Shown here piece by piece: positions 1 through 6,062 of a stretch of DNA of 6,086 nt; position 1 is the first letter of the stretch; each line of letters opens with the position of its first letter. The position numbers and the translations under genes are program-made. The notes below the pieces were generated by a model, which had not been told where the DNA came from, did no database searches, and saw nothing but the letters and a program-made list of their open reading frames with translations. Source of the DNA: Solobacterium sp. UBA3691 (lineage in GTDB: Bacteria; Bacillota_I; Bacilli_A; Erysipelotrichales; Erysipelotrichaceae); NCBI GenBank assembly GCA_002372175.1, contig DFIS01000081.1:1-6086 (forward strand). The letters run 5' to 3'.

Positions 1-78
1 CGGCTTGGCCGGTGGATACTTATTACCGGAGATTTCTTTCCGCAGTTATTTACATGTGCAGTGTACAGGAAGTTTTGT
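1..78. other. Upstream region with no assignable gene
   Basis: I see no gene here that I can name. All three + strand frames are open from base 1, with first stops at 178-180, 80-82 and 99-101, so the tail of an upstream gene could be present. None of the three translations resembles a family I recognise. A short inverted repeat, CCGGT (9-13) and ACCGG (25-29), is followed by a T-rich stretch and could be a weak terminator of an upstream gene, but its stem is only 5 bp around an 11-nt loop. Confidence 0.3.
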
Positions 79-107
79 TTGACAGAGATATATACGCATG
101 ATAAATT
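79..107 (+). promoter_or_regulatory. Vegetative (sigma-A type) promoter of the pyr operon
   Basis: A perfect -35 box TTGACA lies at 79-84. After a 17-nt spacer comes TAAATT at 102-107, a 4/6 match to TATAAT. TG at 99-100 gives the extended -10 pattern TGn directly before it. Transcription would start near 113-115, just ahead of the attenuator, giving a leader of about 105 nt before the pyrC start. The position and the consensus -35 support the call; the -10 box alone is modest. No other well-spaced promoter is evident between here and pyrC. Confidence 0.75.
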
Positions 108-122
108 ATGCAGGAAGTCAGG

Positions 123-161
123 CGAATCTTTAAAACGATACAGAGATATCGGCAAGAGGCG
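123..161 (+). promoter_or_regulatory. PyrR-binding RNA hairpin (anti-antiterminator)
   Basis: The upper stem CGATA (136-140) pairs with TATCG (147-151) around the hexaloop CAGAGA (141-146). That loop fits CNGNGA, the terminal loop of the known PyrR-binding consensus ARUCCNGNGAGGYU. Below it is an asymmetric internal loop, TAAAA (131-135) opposite GC (152-153). The lower stem TCTT (127-130) pairs with AAGA (154-157), followed by tandem A/G mismatches and a CG/CG clamp (123-124 with 160-161). The CTTTAAAAC lead-in and the AAGAGG exit also resemble known PyrR sites. In Bacillus-type systems PyrR with UMP stabilises this fold. Here the fold would sequester 150-160, the 5' arm of the antiterminator, so high UMP would favour termination. 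The pairing is read directly from the sequence; PyrR binding is inferred. Confidence 0.85.
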
Positions 162-191
162 TAGATCATTTTTGGTGTGAGAGCCCTGCCG
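150..191 (+). promoter_or_regulatory. Antiterminator of the pyr attenuator
   Basis: Bases 150-160 (CGGCAAGAGGC) can pair with 183-191 (GCCCTGCCG). The pairs are CGGCA with TGCCG, G156 with C186, and GGC with GCC, leaving single bulged A residues at 155 and 157. This gives nine base pairs, seven of them G-C. The fold uses the 3' arm of the PyrR hairpin and the 5' arm of the terminator, so it excludes both. It should form when PyrR is not bound (low UMP) and allow read-through into pyrC. The roughly 22-nt loop between the arms shows no other conserved element. The structure was derived by hand, without energy calculation. Confidence 0.75.
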
Positions 192-208
192 TATCGGCAT
201 GGCTTTTT
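182..208 (+). terminator. Intrinsic terminator in the pyr leader (attenuator)
   Basis: AGCC (182-185) pairs with GGCT (201-204). After one C/T mismatch, TGCCG (187-191) pairs with CGGCA (195-199) around a TAT loop. TTTTT follows immediately at 204-208. This is a good Rho-independent terminator placed before, not after, a gene. Its 5' arm is shared with the antiterminator, which marks it as a conditional attenuator. The T-tract ends one base before the pyrC Shine-Dalgarno sequence. Confidence 0.85.
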
Positions 209-214
209 GGGAGG
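209..214 (+). promoter_or_regulatory. Ribosome binding site that fixes the pyrC start
   Basis: GGGAGG at 209-214 lies 4 nt before ATG 219-221. It decides between this ATG and the in-frame GTG at 177. The GTG would place 14 extra residues inside the terminator hairpin and has no purine-rich site in front of it. The spacing is slightly short for a Shine-Dalgarno sequence, but the match to the 16S tail is strong. Confidence 0.75.
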
Positions 215-218
215 TTTT

Positions 219-1448
219 ATGATCATACAGGCGGAAGTGTTCAAACTCGATGATTATCCTTCTTTCACAGATCAGGATACGATCTCTGTTGATATTCCCG
301 ATGCTGATCCCAGTGATCAATATGTTGCTTTTCCCGGTTTTACAGATGTTCATGTACATCTGAGAGAACCGGGTTTTTCTTATAAGGAAACGATTGCTTC
401 GGGGACACTGGCATCTGCTCACGGCGGCTATACGACCGTCTGTGCAATGCCGAATCTGAAACCGGTGCCGGACAGTCCGGAACATCTGCAGGAAGAGCTG
501 GATATCATTGCGAGAGACGCGGTGATCCGGGTGCTTCCGTACGGGGCTCTGACCGTGGCTGAACAGGGCAGAGAGGCAGCGGATATCCGCGGTATGGCGG
601 AACATGTCTTTGCCTACTCGGATGACGGCAAGGGTGTGCAGGATGATGAGATGATGCGTCAGGTAATGCTTGAGGTAAAAGAGACCGGCAAGGTCCTGGC
701 TGCACACTGCGAGGTGGAATCACTGCTGCACGGCGGCTATATCCACGATGGTGAATATGCAAAGAAACATGGACATAAAGGTATCTGTTCCGAGAGTGAA
801 TGGAAAGAGATCGAAAGAGATATACAGCTTTCCAGAGAGACAGGATGTCCGTTCCATGTATGTCATATATCGACAAAGGAAAGCGTTGAACTGATCAGAC
901 AGGCTAAGAAGCAGGGACTGGATGTGACCTGCGAGACGGCGCCGCACTACCTGATCCTGGATGAGAATGATCTGCAGGAAGAGGGGAGATTCCGGATGAA
1001 TCCGCCGTTACGTTCGGCTGCCGACAGACAGGCACTGATCGAAGGTCTGCAGGACGGGACGATCGATATGATCGCGACCGATCATGCGCCGCACAGTGCT
1101 GAAGAGAAGAGCCGCGGTCTCTCCGGCAGTGCCTTCGGGATCGTCGGTATAGAAACAGCTTTCCCGCTGTGCTACAGCTATCTGGTCAAAACCGGTGTGA
1201 TCACACTGGAGAGGCTGATCGAACTGCTGACCGCAGAGCCTGTAAGACGCTTCAATATACCTGTCATACCGTCGTATTCGGTATGGAATCTGTCAAAGAA
1301 AACGACCGTGGATCCTGATACATTCCTGTCCATGGGCAAGGCTACACCGTTTGCGGGAATGCCGGTCTATGGAGAATGTGTATTAACTGTCATCGGTGAC
1401 AGGATCGTATACCGCAAAGATGAAAGAATACATCCGGAGGAGAAGTAA
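219..1448 (+). CDS. pyrC: Dihydroorotase (PyrC), class I type, zinc amidohydrolase
   Basis: This 409-residue cytoplasmic enzyme interconverts N-carbamoyl-L-aspartate and L-dihydroorotate, the third step of UMP synthesis. Visible amidohydrolase signatures are the HxH zinc motif with the substrate arginine (H45, H47, R49 in HVHLREPG), SDDG at 134-137 (the Asp position of Bacillus-type enzymes), AAHCE with H163, HVCHIS with H216, CETAPHY at 238-244, NPPLR at 261-265, and TDHAPH at 287-292 with the catalytic D288. All key residues are present, so it should be active rather than a pseudo-dihydroorotase. The N-terminal part before HxH is only 44 residues, and the whole protein is somewhat shorter than the roughly 425 usual for this class. 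ATG 219 is chosen for its GGGAGG site. It is the first gene of the operon, directly behind the attenuator, and the carB Shine-Dalgarno sequence (GGAGGAG) lies inside its last codons. Confidence 0.95.
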   Translation: MIIQAEVFKLDDYPSFTDQDTISVDIPDADPSDQYVAFPGFTDVHVHLREPGFSYKETIASGTLASAHGGYTTVCAMPNLKPVPDSPEHLQEELDIIARDAVIRVLPYGALTVAEQGREAADIRGMAEHVFAYSDDGKGVQDDEMMRQVMLEVKETGKVLAAHCEVESLLHGGYIHDGEYAKKHGHKGICSESEWKEIERDIQLSRETGCPFHVCHISTKESVELIRQAKKQGLDVTCETAPHYLILDENDLQEEGRFRMNPPLRSAADRQALIEGLQDGTIDMIATDHAPHSAEEKSRGLSGSAFGIVGIETAFPLCYSYLVKTGVITLERLIELLTAEPVRRFNIPVIPSYSVWNLSKKTTVDPDTFLSMGKATPFAGMPVYGECVLTVIGDRIVYRKDERIHPEEK

Positions 1449-1450
1449 TT

Positions 1451-4400
1451 ATGCCGAAGAGAACTGACATTAAGAAAGTACTGATCATCGGGTCAGGTCC
1501 GATCGTGATCGGACAGGCAGCCGAGTTTGACTATGCCGGCACACAGGCGTGTCTGGCCCTGAAAGAGGAAGGATACGAAGTGATCCTGTGCAACTGTAAT
1601 CCGGCGACGATCATGACGGATACATCACTGGCGGACAAGGTATACATGGAACCTCTGACGCTGGAGTATATTGCCAAGATCCTGCGTTATGAGCGTCCTG
1701 ATGCGATCGTTCCCGGCATCGGCGGACAGACCGGTCTGAATCTGGCTGTACAGCTGGATAAGAAGGGTGTTCTGAAGGAATGCGGAACCCAGCTTCTCGG
1801 TACTTCCAGAGAGAGTATTGAACGGGCAGAAGACAGACAGATGTTCAAGGAGATGTGTGAAGCTATCGGTGAACCTGTCATTCCTTCCGAGATCACTTAC
1901 GATCTTGAACAGGCAGTCAAGGCAGCAGAGGAGATCGGCTATCCGGTCGTTCTGCGTCCTGCCTTTACCCTGGGCGGCACCGGCGGCGGTTTTGCGAACA
2001 ACGAAGAAGAACTGCGTGAACTGGGGGTCAATGCCTTCCTGCTTTCACCGGTGCATGAAGTGCTGGTGGAAAAGAGCGTCAAGGGATACAAGGAGATCGA
2101 ATTTGAGGTCATGCGTGATGCGGATGATACAGCGATCACGATCTGCGGTATGGAGAATATCGATCCTGTCGGTGTACATACCGGTGACTCTGCTGTCGTG
2201 GCGCCGATCCTGTCACTGAATGATCATGATCTGAAGATGCTGAATGACAGTGCGATCAAGATCATCCGTGAGCTGAAGATCGAAGGCGGATGCAACGTCC
2301 AGTTTGCTCTGCACCCCGAGACAAGTGAGTATTACCTGATCGAGGTCAATCCCAGAGTATCCCGTTCCAGTGCTCTGGCATCCAAGGCCAGCGGCTATCC
2401 GATCGCAAGAGTAACAGCCAAGATCGCCATGGGCATGCGTCTGCACGAGATCGAAGTAGCCGGCGGTACAGCGGATATTGAGCCTTCGCTGAACTATATC
2501 GTAGGCAAGTTCCCGCGCTTCCCGTTTGACAAGTTTACGACTGTGTCCAATGTTCTTGGCACACAGATGAAGGCAACCGGTGAAGTCATGGGCATCGGTG
2601 CCAACCTCGAAGAGTGTCTGCTGAAATCCGTACGTTCTCTGGAGATCGGTGCGATTCACTTTGAACTGCCGAAGTTCACGGTCATGAAGACAGATGAGAT
2701 CTACGCATATCTGCAGGAATTCCGCGCTGACGGTATCTTTGCGGTGACTGAGCTGATCCGCCGCGGCGAGGATCTTGCGAAGATCCATGAAGTAACGATG
2801 ATCACGGGTCTCTTCCTCGAGAGTCTGAAGAAGATCACCGACATGGAAGTAACCCTCAGAAACAACCCGGGAAATGCGGAAGTGCTGAAAGAAGCCAAGG
2901 TCATGGGTTTCTCGGATCCGTATATTGCGAAGCTCTGGGGCATGCAGGAGATCGAAGTTTACCGCATGCGTGAGAAACATGATCTCTTCCCGGTATACCG
3001 GATGGTGGATACACTGCATACCGGCAAGTATATAGCCTATCTGTATTCTTCCTATACGGGTGAAAACCAGTCCCGGATCTCCGACAGGAAGAAGATCATC
3101 GTCCTCGGTGCCGGGCCGATCAGGATCGGACAGGGTGTCGAGTTTGACTACTCCACCGTACATGCGGTGCAGACGATACAGAGTGCCGGATACGAGGCGA
3201 TCATCGTCAACAACAACCCGGAGACAGTATCCACCGACTATACATGTTCGGATAAGCTGTACTTTGAACCGCTGACCCCGGAAGATATCATGAATATCAT
3301 TCATCTGGAGAATCCGGAGGGTGTCATCGCTACGCTTGGCGGACAGACGGCGATCAACCTTGCGCAGCCGCTGGAAGACCGCGGTGTCAGGCTCATCGGC
3401 ACCGACTGTGCAGCCATTGCCCGGGCAGAGAACCGTGACAGCTTTGAGAAAGTCCTTGAGCAGCTGGCCATTCCGCAGCCCCCGGGAAAAGCCGTCACGA
3501 ATATCGAAGACGGCATCAGGGCCGCAGAGGAAGTCGGCTATCCGGTGCTGGTGAGACCGAGCTTCGTGCTGGGCGGACGTGCCATGCGCATCGTCAGTAA
3601 CAACGATCAGCTGAAGCAGTATCTGAAGTCTGCCGTAGAGATCAACGAAGATCAGCCGGTTCTGGTAGATAAGTATATCCAGGGCAAGGAAGTCGAAGTA
3701 GATGCGGTCTGTGACGGTCAGGATGTCTTTGTGGCAGGTATTATGGAACTGGTAGAGAGAACCGGTATCCATTCCGGCGACTCGATCAGTGTCTATCCTG
3801 CTTTCTCGATCTCCGATAAGGTCAAGGGTACGATCCTGCAGTATACAAAGAAACTGGGTCTTGGCATCGGTATCATCGGTATCTTCAACATCCAGTTCAT
3901 CGTCGATAAAGATGAGAATGTATACGTGATCGAAGTGAACCCGCGCTCTTCCAGAACGGTACCGTTTCTGTCCAAGTCTACAGGCTATTCCCTGGCAGAT
4001 ATTGCGACGGAGGTGATCCTCGGCAAGTCACTGAAGGAACAGGGTATCTTCGGTATCTATCCTGATGAGAAGAAGAGATTCTATGTTAAAGTACCTGTCT
4101 TCTCCTTCAATAAGCTGAAGGGTATCGATGCTTATCTGACTCCGGAGATGAAGTCCACGGGTGAAGCAATAGGCTATGATGATCACCTGAACAGAGCGCT
4201 GTATAAAGCTCTGCAGGCATCCGGTATGGCACTGCGCAACTACGGTACTGTATTTGCGACGATCGCCAATGCCGACAAAGCCGAAGCACTGCCGCTGATC
4301 CGCAGGTTCTACGATCTTGGCTTCAACATTGAAGCGACACCGGGTACTGCCCGCTTCCTGAAGGAGAACGGCATACGTACACATGTACGTCAGAAGATCA

Positions 4401-4624
4401 GTGTTGACAGTAACGATATCAAGGATGCGATCCGTCAGGGTCATATCGCCTATGTTATCAACACACAGGATAAAGCATCCGATTCCGAGACAACGGACGG
4501 TGCCGAGATCCGCAAGTGTGCAACCGAGAATAATACAACGATGTTTACTTCACTGGATACAGTGAAGGTACTGCTGGATGTTCTGGAGGAGATCACTCTG
4601 AGAATATCCACGATCGATGCCTGA
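1451..4624 (+). CDS. carB: Carbamoyl-phosphate synthase large (ammonia-using) subunit
   Basis: This 1057-residue protein is full length for CarB. It makes carbamoyl phosphate from bicarbonate, ammonia and two ATP. The two halves are an ancient duplication: GSGPIVIGQAAEFDY (14-28) is echoed by GAGPIRIGQGVEFDY (553-567). The first ATP-grasp unit (to about 400) shows R129, R169 in LRPAFTLGGTGGG, KEIEFEV and IEVNPRVSRSSALASK (297-312). An oligomerisation region follows (about 401-547). The second unit (about 548-930) has R662, VRPSFVLGGRAMRIV (701-715), KEVEVD and IEVNPRSSRTVPFLSK (827-842). The C-terminal MGS-like domain (about 935-1057), with ATPGTARFL at 962-970, is where UMP and other effectors act in characterised CarB. 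Partner CarA, the glutaminase, is not adjacent: pyrC ends 2 nt upstream. The long antisense frame within this gene is a coding shadow. Confidence 0.97.
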   Translation: MPKRTDIKKVLIIGSGPIVIGQAAEFDYAGTQACLALKEEGYEVILCNCNPATIMTDTSLADKVYMEPLTLEYIAKILRYERPDAIVPGIGGQTGLNLAVQLDKKGVLKECGTQLLGTSRESIERAEDRQMFKEMCEAIGEPVIPSEITYDLEQAVKAAEEIGYPVVLRPAFTLGGTGGGFANNEEELRELGVNAFLLSPVHEVLVEKSVKGYKEIEFEVMRDADDTAITICGMENIDPVGVHTGDSAVVAPILSLNDHDLKMLNDSAIKIIRELKIEGGCNVQFALHPETSEYYLIEVNPRVSRSSALASKASGYPIARVTAKIAMGMRLHEIEVAGGTADIEPSLNYIVGKFPRFPFDKFTTVSNVLGTQMKATGEVMGIGANLEECLLKSVRSLEIGAIHFELPKFTVMKTDEIYAYLQEFRADGIFAVTELIRRGEDLAKIHEVTMITGLFLESLKKITDMEVTLRNNPGNAEVLKEAKVMGFSDPYIAKLWGMQEIEVYRMREKHDLFPVYRMVDTLHTGKYIAYLYSSYTGENQSRISDRKKIIVLGAGPIRIGQGVEFDYSTVHAVQTIQSAGYEAIIVNNNPETVSTDYTCSDKLYFEPLTPEDIMNIIHLENPEGVIATLGGQTAINLAQPLEDRGVRLIGTDCAAIARAENRDSFEKVLEQLAIPQPPGKAVTNIEDGIRAAEEVGYPVLVRPSFVLGGRAMRIVSNNDQLKQYLKSAVEINEDQPVLVDKYIQGKEVEVDAVCDGQDVFVAGIMELVERTGIHSGDSISVYPAFSISDKVKGTILQYTKKLGLGIGIIGIFNIQFIVDKDENVYVIEVNPRSSRTVPFLSKSTGYSLADIATEVILGKSLKEQGIFGIYPDEKKRFYVKVPVFSFNKLKGIDAYLTPEMKSTGEAIGYDDHLNRALYKALQASGMALRNYGTVFATIANADKAEALPLIRRFYDLGFNIEATPGTARFLKENGIRTHVRQKISVDSNDIKDAIRQGHIAYVINTQDKASDSETTDGAEIRKCATENNTTMFTSLDTVKVLLDVLEEITLRISTIDA

Positions 4625-4635
4625 GGAGGTAGAAA

Positions 4636-5556
4636 ATGCGTAGTCTGATCGATATTCTGGATCTGTCCGCTGAAGAGATCGATGAACTGATCCAAACCGC
4701 GGATGACATTATTGCCCATCCCGATAAGTACAGCGAGGCCTGCAAAGGCAAGAAGATTGCAACCCTGTTCTTTGAACCCTCGACCCGCACAAGGCTGAGC
4801 TTTGAGGCTGCCATGCTGGAACTGGGCGGCAGTGTGATCGGTTTTTCCGGAGCTCAGAACAGTTCTGCGGCCAAGGGTGAAAGCGTAGCAGATACGGCCA
4901 AGGTCATCAGCTGTTACGCAGATATCATTGCCATGAGACACCCCAAGGAAGGAGCTCCGTACGTGGCTTCGATCAACGCCTCGATCCCGGTCATCAATGC
5001 CGGAGACGGCGGACACAACCACCCGACACAGACACTGGCAGATCTCTTTACGATCTACCGTGAGAAGGGATCCCTGAGCAATCTGACCGTGGGTATCTGC
5101 GGTGATCTGAAATTCGGCCGTACCGTACACTCTCTGATCAATGCTTTAGCCCGTTACGAAGGTATCCGCTTTGTGCTGATCTCTCCCGAAGAGCTGGCCC
5201 TTCCCGAGTATGTCAAGAGCGACGTGCTGGAAGAGAGAAATATCCCGTATACCGAGACGACAGACCTCGAGGGTGTCATGGGTGATCTCGATATCCTGTA
5301 TATGACCAGAGTGCAGAAGGAACGTTTCTTCAACGAAGAGGATTATCTGCGTCTGAAGGACAGCTATATCCTGGAACCGAAGAAGCTGAAGAACGCGAAA
5401 CCGGATATGATCATCATGCATCCGCTGCCGAGAGTCAACGAGATCAGCGTAGCTGTAGATGATGATCCCCGGGCATGTTACTTCAAACAGGTGCTGAACG
5501 GTAAGTATATCCGTATGGCTCTGATCATGAAACTGCTGAAGGAGGCTTCCAAATGA
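4636..5556 (+). CDS. pyrB: Aspartate carbamoyltransferase catalytic chain (PyrB)
   Basis: This 306-residue chain condenses carbamoyl phosphate with L-aspartate to carbamoyl aspartate, the committed step of pyrimidine synthesis. Carbamoyl-phosphate-binding FEPSTRTRLSFE lies at 46-57 (STRTR 49-53). The mobile loop contributed across the trimer interface carries K80 in SSAAKGES. MRHP is at 100-103 and HPTQTLADLF at 129-138. R162 in GDLKFGRTVHSL, R225 and Q227 in MTRVQKERF, and HPLPR at 262-266 are the aspartate-side and closing-loop residues of the family. The length is close to the roughly 310 of the E. coli chain, and no key residue is missing. A near-perfect AGGAGGT (4624-4630), beginning on the last base of the carB stop codon, precedes ATG by 5 nt. 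The following pyrI overlaps by four bases, so the chains are probably translationally coupled to form the class B (c6r6) holoenzyme. Confidence 0.97.
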   Translation: MRSLIDILDLSAEEIDELIQTADDIIAHPDKYSEACKGKKIATLFFEPSTRTRLSFEAAMLELGGSVIGFSGAQNSSAAKGESVADTAKVISCYADIIAMRHPKEGAPYVASINASIPVINAGDGGHNHPTQTLADLFTIYREKGSLSNLTVGICGDLKFGRTVHSLINALARYEGIRFVLISPEELALPEYVKSDVLEERNIPYTETTDLEGVMGDLDILYMTRVQKERFFNEEDYLRLKDSYILEPKKLKNAKPDMIIMHPLPRVNEISVAVDDDPRACYFKQVLNGKYIRMALIMKLLKEASK

Positions 5557-5975
5557 ATATAGATTCCATACAGAACGGTATTGTCATTGACCATATTACA
5601 GCCGGCAATGCCATGCGTCTCTATGAGCTTCTGGGTCTGGATGAGCTGGACTGCTCGGTGGCGATCATCAAGAATGCCAGCAGCACCAAGACGGGTAAGA
5701 AGGATATCATCAAGATCGATGCACAGATCCCGGTCAATCTGGATGTGATCGGTTATGTCGATCCCGGAGCTACCGTGAATATTATTGAAAACGGTGTGCT
5801 GAAGGAAAAGAAAACACTGGTTCTGCCGGAGATCCTGACGAATGTCATCCATTGCCGCAATCCCCGCTGCATCGTGACGACGGAGCAGGAACTGCCGCAT
5901 GTTTTCCGCCTGACCAGCCGGAAGGACAGAGTCTACCGGTGCATCTACTGCGAGACTAAAGCCGAAGAACAGTAA
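5553..5975 (+). CDS. pyrI: Aspartate carbamoyltransferase regulatory chain (PyrI)
   Basis: This 140-residue regulatory chain carries nucleotide effectors and links catalytic trimers; it is not catalytic. The N-terminal allosteric domain begins with IQNGIVIDHITAGNAMRL, whose D13-H14 match the effector-binding Asp-His of E. coli PyrI. KDIIKIDA follows, with K54 at the position of the effector lysine K60. The lysine-rich stretch 84-87 lies near the place of the second effector lysine (K94). The C-terminal zinc domain has all four cysteines: C101 and C106 in CRNPRC, and C130 and C133 in RCIYC. It is about a dozen residues shorter than the E. coli chain, which seems normal for Bacillota versions. 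Its ATG lies within the pyrB end (ATGA), with AAGGAGG (5539-5545) inside pyrB 7 nt upstream. Which nucleotides inhibit or activate it cannot be read from the sequence. Confidence 0.96.
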   Translation: MNIDSIQNGIVIDHITAGNAMRLYELLGLDELDCSVAIIKNASSTKTGKKDIIKIDAQIPVNLDVIGYVDPGATVNIIENGVLKEKKTLVLPEILTNVIHCRNPRCIVTTEQELPHVFRLTSRKDRVYRCIYCETKAEEQ

Positions 5976-5995
5976 ACAGGAGTCTCCGGGCATAT

Positions 5996-6062
5996 GATAT
6001 GATCCCGCTAAAGTAGACAGTGCAAATATAAAAAGCACTGCCCACGATGGCGGGATTTTATC
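5996..6062 (+). terminator. Nested hairpin after pyrI; possible operon terminator or IS insulator
   Basis: An outer stem pairs ATCCCGC (6002-6008) with GCGGGAT (6050-6056). It can be extended by GATA (5996-5999) with TATC (6059-6062). An inner stem pairs CAGTGC (6018-6023) with GCACTG (6035-6040). TTTT (6056-6059) follows the outer stem. It is the only structure between pyrI and the next gene that could end the operon transcript, but the T-run is short and the loop is large and branched. It also buries GCGGGA, the only Shine-Dalgarno-like sequence before ATG 6063. The pairing is seen directly; the termination role is inference. Confidence 0.4.

Noticed and set aside
51..67. Imperfect dyad around TACATGT and GTGTACA just before the -35 box, as an operator
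   Set aside because: Only four base pairs are symmetric and the centre does not pair, so it is too weak to claim as a protein-binding site.
108..164. Leader-peptide frame of 18 codons starting at ATG 108
   Set aside because: The ATG overlaps the -10 region and lies upstream of the predicted transcription start near 114, so it would not be in the mRNA. There is also no run of regulatory codons.
1..180. + strand frame 1 open from base 1 to the stop at 178-180
   Set aside because: It would run through the promoter and the structured leader, and the roughly 59 residues resemble no family I know. Chance openness is likely, though the tail of an upstream gene is not excluded.
177..218. In-frame GTG at 177 as the pyrC start
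   Set aside because: It has no Shine-Dalgarno sequence and its 14 codons would be the terminator hairpin itself; ATG 219 has GGGAGG in front.
2213..3772. Long open frame on the minus strand inside carB (519 codons)
   Set aside because: It lies wholly antisense to a clear, full-length CarB. Its translation has no recognisable motif, and long antisense frames are common opposite codon-biased genes.
4450..5130. Minus-strand frame spanning the carB-pyrB junction (226 codons)
   Set aside because: It crosses two well-supported genes, has no family motif, and shows no promoter or ribosome site of its own that I can see.
6014..6032. TAGACA and TATAAA as a promoter inside the element end
   Set aside because: The two boxes are only 7 nt apart, far from the 16-18 nt needed. 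TATAAA alone could be a -10 but has no matching -35.
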